Position numbers and translations under genes: made by a program. A model generated the notes under the pieces. That model saw nothing but the letters and a program-made list of their open reading frames with translations, had not been told where the DNA came from and ran no database searches. 64,000 nucleotides of DNA from Promicromonospora sp049532985 (GTDB lineage Bacteria > Actinomycetota > Actinomycetes > Actinomycetales > Cellulomonadaceae), in assembly GCF_049532985.1 (NCBI RefSeq), contig NZ_CP186693.1, forward strand, positions 3,100,001 through 3,164,000. The letters run 5' to 3'. Positions 62,070 through 64,000 of the stretch are shown piece after piece. Position 1 is the first letter of the stretch. Each line of letters starts with the position of its first letter.

Positions 62070-63629
62070 CTAACCGGTCGCCGAAGCGGCGTTGCCACTT
62101 ACCACCCGCAAGATCGCCGTAGCGGACAACACGCCTTCGCGGAAGAACTCGTTCCAGTCGTCACCTACGGGCGCTCTAAAACTCACAACCGAAAGAGCCA
62201 GATGAGTTGCTTCGGGGCGCTCAAAGAAAGCCAAGAAGTCGTCCCGCGTCATCTCTATAGCACATTGGGTACCGTGGGTCGCCGAGCCCCACTTCGCCGT
62301 TGCCGAACTGCCACGGGCATGCATCCGGAAACTTCCACGCGACGTCTCCCAAGCCGAATAGATCGACCCCGAAGGAAACCGAAGGATCACTTCCTCAAGG
62401 AATGGGCCGGGGCCCATGAGAGATTCAACTATTATGCTGACGAGATCGTCCCCGGCCTCAATCTTGAACCGAAACCCGTAATCTGAGGCAGCCCCACCCG
62501 AGAACAGTACGTGTTCCAGTTGCCTTCCTGGAAGCCCGTCATGGGTCGTCATCCACGGTCCTGGGCTGGTCAGCTGAATTGGATCGGCACCGAGTCGGTT
62601 ACTCATTTCTTTGACACCGTCCCATACACCGACGGCGTCGGCGAGCGTAGTCTCTGCCCGCCAAAGTGTCCCCCAAGCTACTTGCTGCACTGCCGTCACA
62701 CCGACAAATGCATCAACGTCGTACCCGTCTCGCCCGTATAGTTGAGATAGCAATTGACGAACCGATTCCCAAGCCTCCCCGGCGTCGGCCCCGGCGATCA
62801 GGCTCGCAAGGACCTCCGCATCGAAACCCTCAGCGGAAAGCATGTCATTAAGTTCAGCCAGCTCCGCGAGTCGTACGCGCGGGCGCTGTACGTTCGGGAA
62901 TAGCTCAATTGCATCGTGATAGATATGTAGGGCAAGTATCAAAGCGCAGGCCTCACTCGAGGCCAACAGGATGTTGCCGCCGGGGGCAAGTGGATGGACC
63001 TTGGCATGCGCTCGGACGGCCGAGTAGGTCAGACGCGACGATCGAACCCATTCCGTGGCCCTATGTGGTCCACTGAGACGAGAGCCGGGCACATCGGAAG
63101 GGGCATGCCATACCGGGAAGTAAGCGTGCAGGTCCACATGGCTTCCATTGTCAGTTACAAGGGGCGGAAGCTCGTGGGGCATATGATCCACTAGTTCCTC
63201 GAAGCCATGCATACGCAATCGACTCGACTCCGCTCCCGCAGTAGCCACGAGTAGATCCGTGTCACCAGTAGGACGCAGTAGTTCCGGACGCTCCAGGTTG
63301 TATGCAACGGAATTTCCCTTGACGACGACCGGCGGCTGGCCTTCGTACCCCGCGAACACCCGATCCACGAGGTTCAGCCTTGCCCTCTCCCTCGCAATCG
63401 AATCATCCGACTGCGCAAGGTGTCTCCGGACATCGGCCTGCAAGACCTCCGAAACTAACGTTCCGGTCGTTGCAACCCTCTCCGCGAAACGCCCTGTAAC
63501 GCGATGAGATTGCATCCACTCAGCGAATCGAGCCCCGTCGGGCGGCTCGACAAACCCATTGTCGGGCCCAATGCCTGCCGCCCACAGCAGAGCCCTTACG
63601 AAACTCTGTCTCGTGTCTTGATCGCTCAA
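62070..63629 (-). CDS. Nucleotidyltransferase-fold protein (NTP_transf_5-like)
   Basis: A 519-residue protein. TTG 63629 after GGGAGG is preferred. Residues about 110-145 show VVVKGNSVAYNLERPELLRP then TGDTDLLVA, the NTP_transf_5 (PF14907) pattern with the metal Asp pair. The C-terminal about 150 residues form another, unrecognised beta-rich domain. It might add a nucleotide to a product or carrier. Confidence 0.75.
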   Translation of the reverse strand: MSDQDTRQSFVRALLWAAGIGPDNGFVEPPDGARFAEWMQSHRVTGRFAERVATTGTLVSEVLQADVRRHLAQSDDSIARERARLNLVDRVFAGYEGQPPVVVKGNSVAYNLERPELLRPTGDTDLLVATAGAESSRLRMHGFEELVDHMPHELPPLVTDNGSHVDLHAYFPVWHAPSDVPGSRLSGPHRATEWVRSSRLTYSAVRAHAKVHPLAPGGNILLASSEACALILALHIYHDAIELFPNVQRPRVRLAELAELNDMLSAEGFDAEVLASLIAGADAGEAWESVRQLLSQLYGRDGYDVDAFVGVTAVQQVAWGTLWRAETTLADAVGVWDGVKEMSNRLGADPIQLTSPGPWMTTHDGLPGRQLEHVLFSGGAASDYGFRFKIEAGDDLVSIIVESLMGPGPFLEEVILRFPSGSIYSAWETSRGSFRMHARGSSATAKWGSATHGTQCAIEMTRDDFLAFFERPEATHLALSVVSFRAPVGDDWNEFFREGVLSATAILRVVSGNAASATG

Positions 63630-63671
63630 CTGTCCTCCCAAGGGATTCCGGAATGTTCACCTACACGTCGT

Positions 63672-64000
63672 CTAGCTCATCGACCGCAGAGCTGAGGAGT
63701 CATCACCATGCGCATCAGCCTCCCACATTGCAGCGGTCGTTTTTCCAAGCACCTTCTCCGCACCCTCCTCGTTAAACCGAACGTAAGAACTGCCAGTTAT
63801 TGCGAGATCCCATGTATCAATTCCGATCGGGAGCCCCGAAATCAACCTGACGAACTCGCGCCAAGGTAGGTAAATTCCGTCACGAGCGGCCTGGATGTAC
63901 CGCAAGGCAGCACTGGCTGCTGCCTTGTATTGCGGGTCGGACAGGCACGACTCGATTATGCGGATCACTCGTTCGACTGAACGATCAAGAGCTACGTCTA
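63672..64000 (-). CDS. Hypothetical protein, 5' end outside window
   Basis: The frame is open to the right edge (DVALDRSVERVIRIIESCL) and ends at 63672. The visible about 109 residues include WREFVRLISGLPIGIDTWDL. Family not recognised. It ends 42 bases before the nucleotidyltransferase start and may be co-transcribed. Confidence 0.65.
   Translation of the reverse strand, partial: DVALDRSVERVIRIIESCLSDPQYKAAASAALRYIQAARDGIYLPWREFVRLISGLPIGIDTWDLAITGSSYVRFNEEGAEKVLGKTTAAMWEADAHGDDSSALRSMS

Overview
The window is 64 kb of high-G+C actinobacterial chromosome. Codon use, the LAxTG-type surface anchors, the anchored-repeat ABC system and the carbohydrate loci suggest a member of the Micrococcales, for instance Cellulomonadaceae or Promicromonosporaceae. 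That placement is inference; no 16S rRNA or housekeeping marker is present. About 45 protein genes can be supported, with two tRNA genes and several terminators, operators and repeats.

Region A (1-19.35 kb) is a metal-handling locus. Leftward from about 12.0 kb runs an operon with mostly 4-bp overlaps: a small secreted protein, two large LAxTG-anchored proteins with three repeat domains each, a ZnuA-like lipoprotein with an inserted repeat domain, a one-domain membrane-anchored protein, an ATPase, a permease, and a further repeat protein cut by the window edge. This is the 'anchored repeat' ABC transporter system. Rightward runs a methyltransferase, a FecCD/BtuCDF-type importer (permease, ATPase, lipoprotein) and two fused ABC permease-ATPase proteins. 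Three imperfect palindromes of Zur/Fur type lie in the divergent gap, so both operons are probably controlled together by a metal repressor. A terminator, tRNA-Pro(TGG), a 12-bp minisatellite and a perfect 30-bp inverted repeat follow.

Region B (20.1-33.6 kb) is carbohydrate uptake and breakdown. A LacI regulator is divergent from a GH127 beta-L-arabinofuranosidase and a sugar ABC importer. A convergent operon holds a Gfo/Idh/MocA oxidoreductase, a second sugar importer and a secreted DUF4874/DUF4832 protein; a DeoR regulator lies upstream.

Region C (33.9-52.2 kb) is an accessory island beginning at tRNA-Gly(TCC). It opens with a tyrosine integrase and a double-domain excisionase-like protein, then four related hairpins with covarying stems (36.05-36.46 kb) and decayed fragments (LysE, metallo-hydrolase, IS3, relaxase/helicase). 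Next come defence-like genes: a RusA resolvase paired with a PD-(D/E)XK/HEPN-like protein, a helical protein, a NACHT-type NTPase, a TrmO-like protein with an HTH regulator, a HAD phosphatase and a HEPN-like 632-residue protein.

Region D (52.2 kb to the right edge) has visibly lower G+C. It looks like an acquired biosynthetic cluster: HisC-like aminotransferase, GT2 and GT-B glycosyltransferases, ROK kinase, HD-domain enzyme, UDP-sugar epimerase/decarboxylase, TobZ-type O-carbamoyltransferase, cupin, nucleotidyltransferase-fold protein and a partial gene. Together they suggest a carbamoylated, glycosylated amino-sugar or nucleoside-like product. The most interesting points are this cluster, the hairpin array, and the RusA/nuclease-HEPN and NACHT genes.
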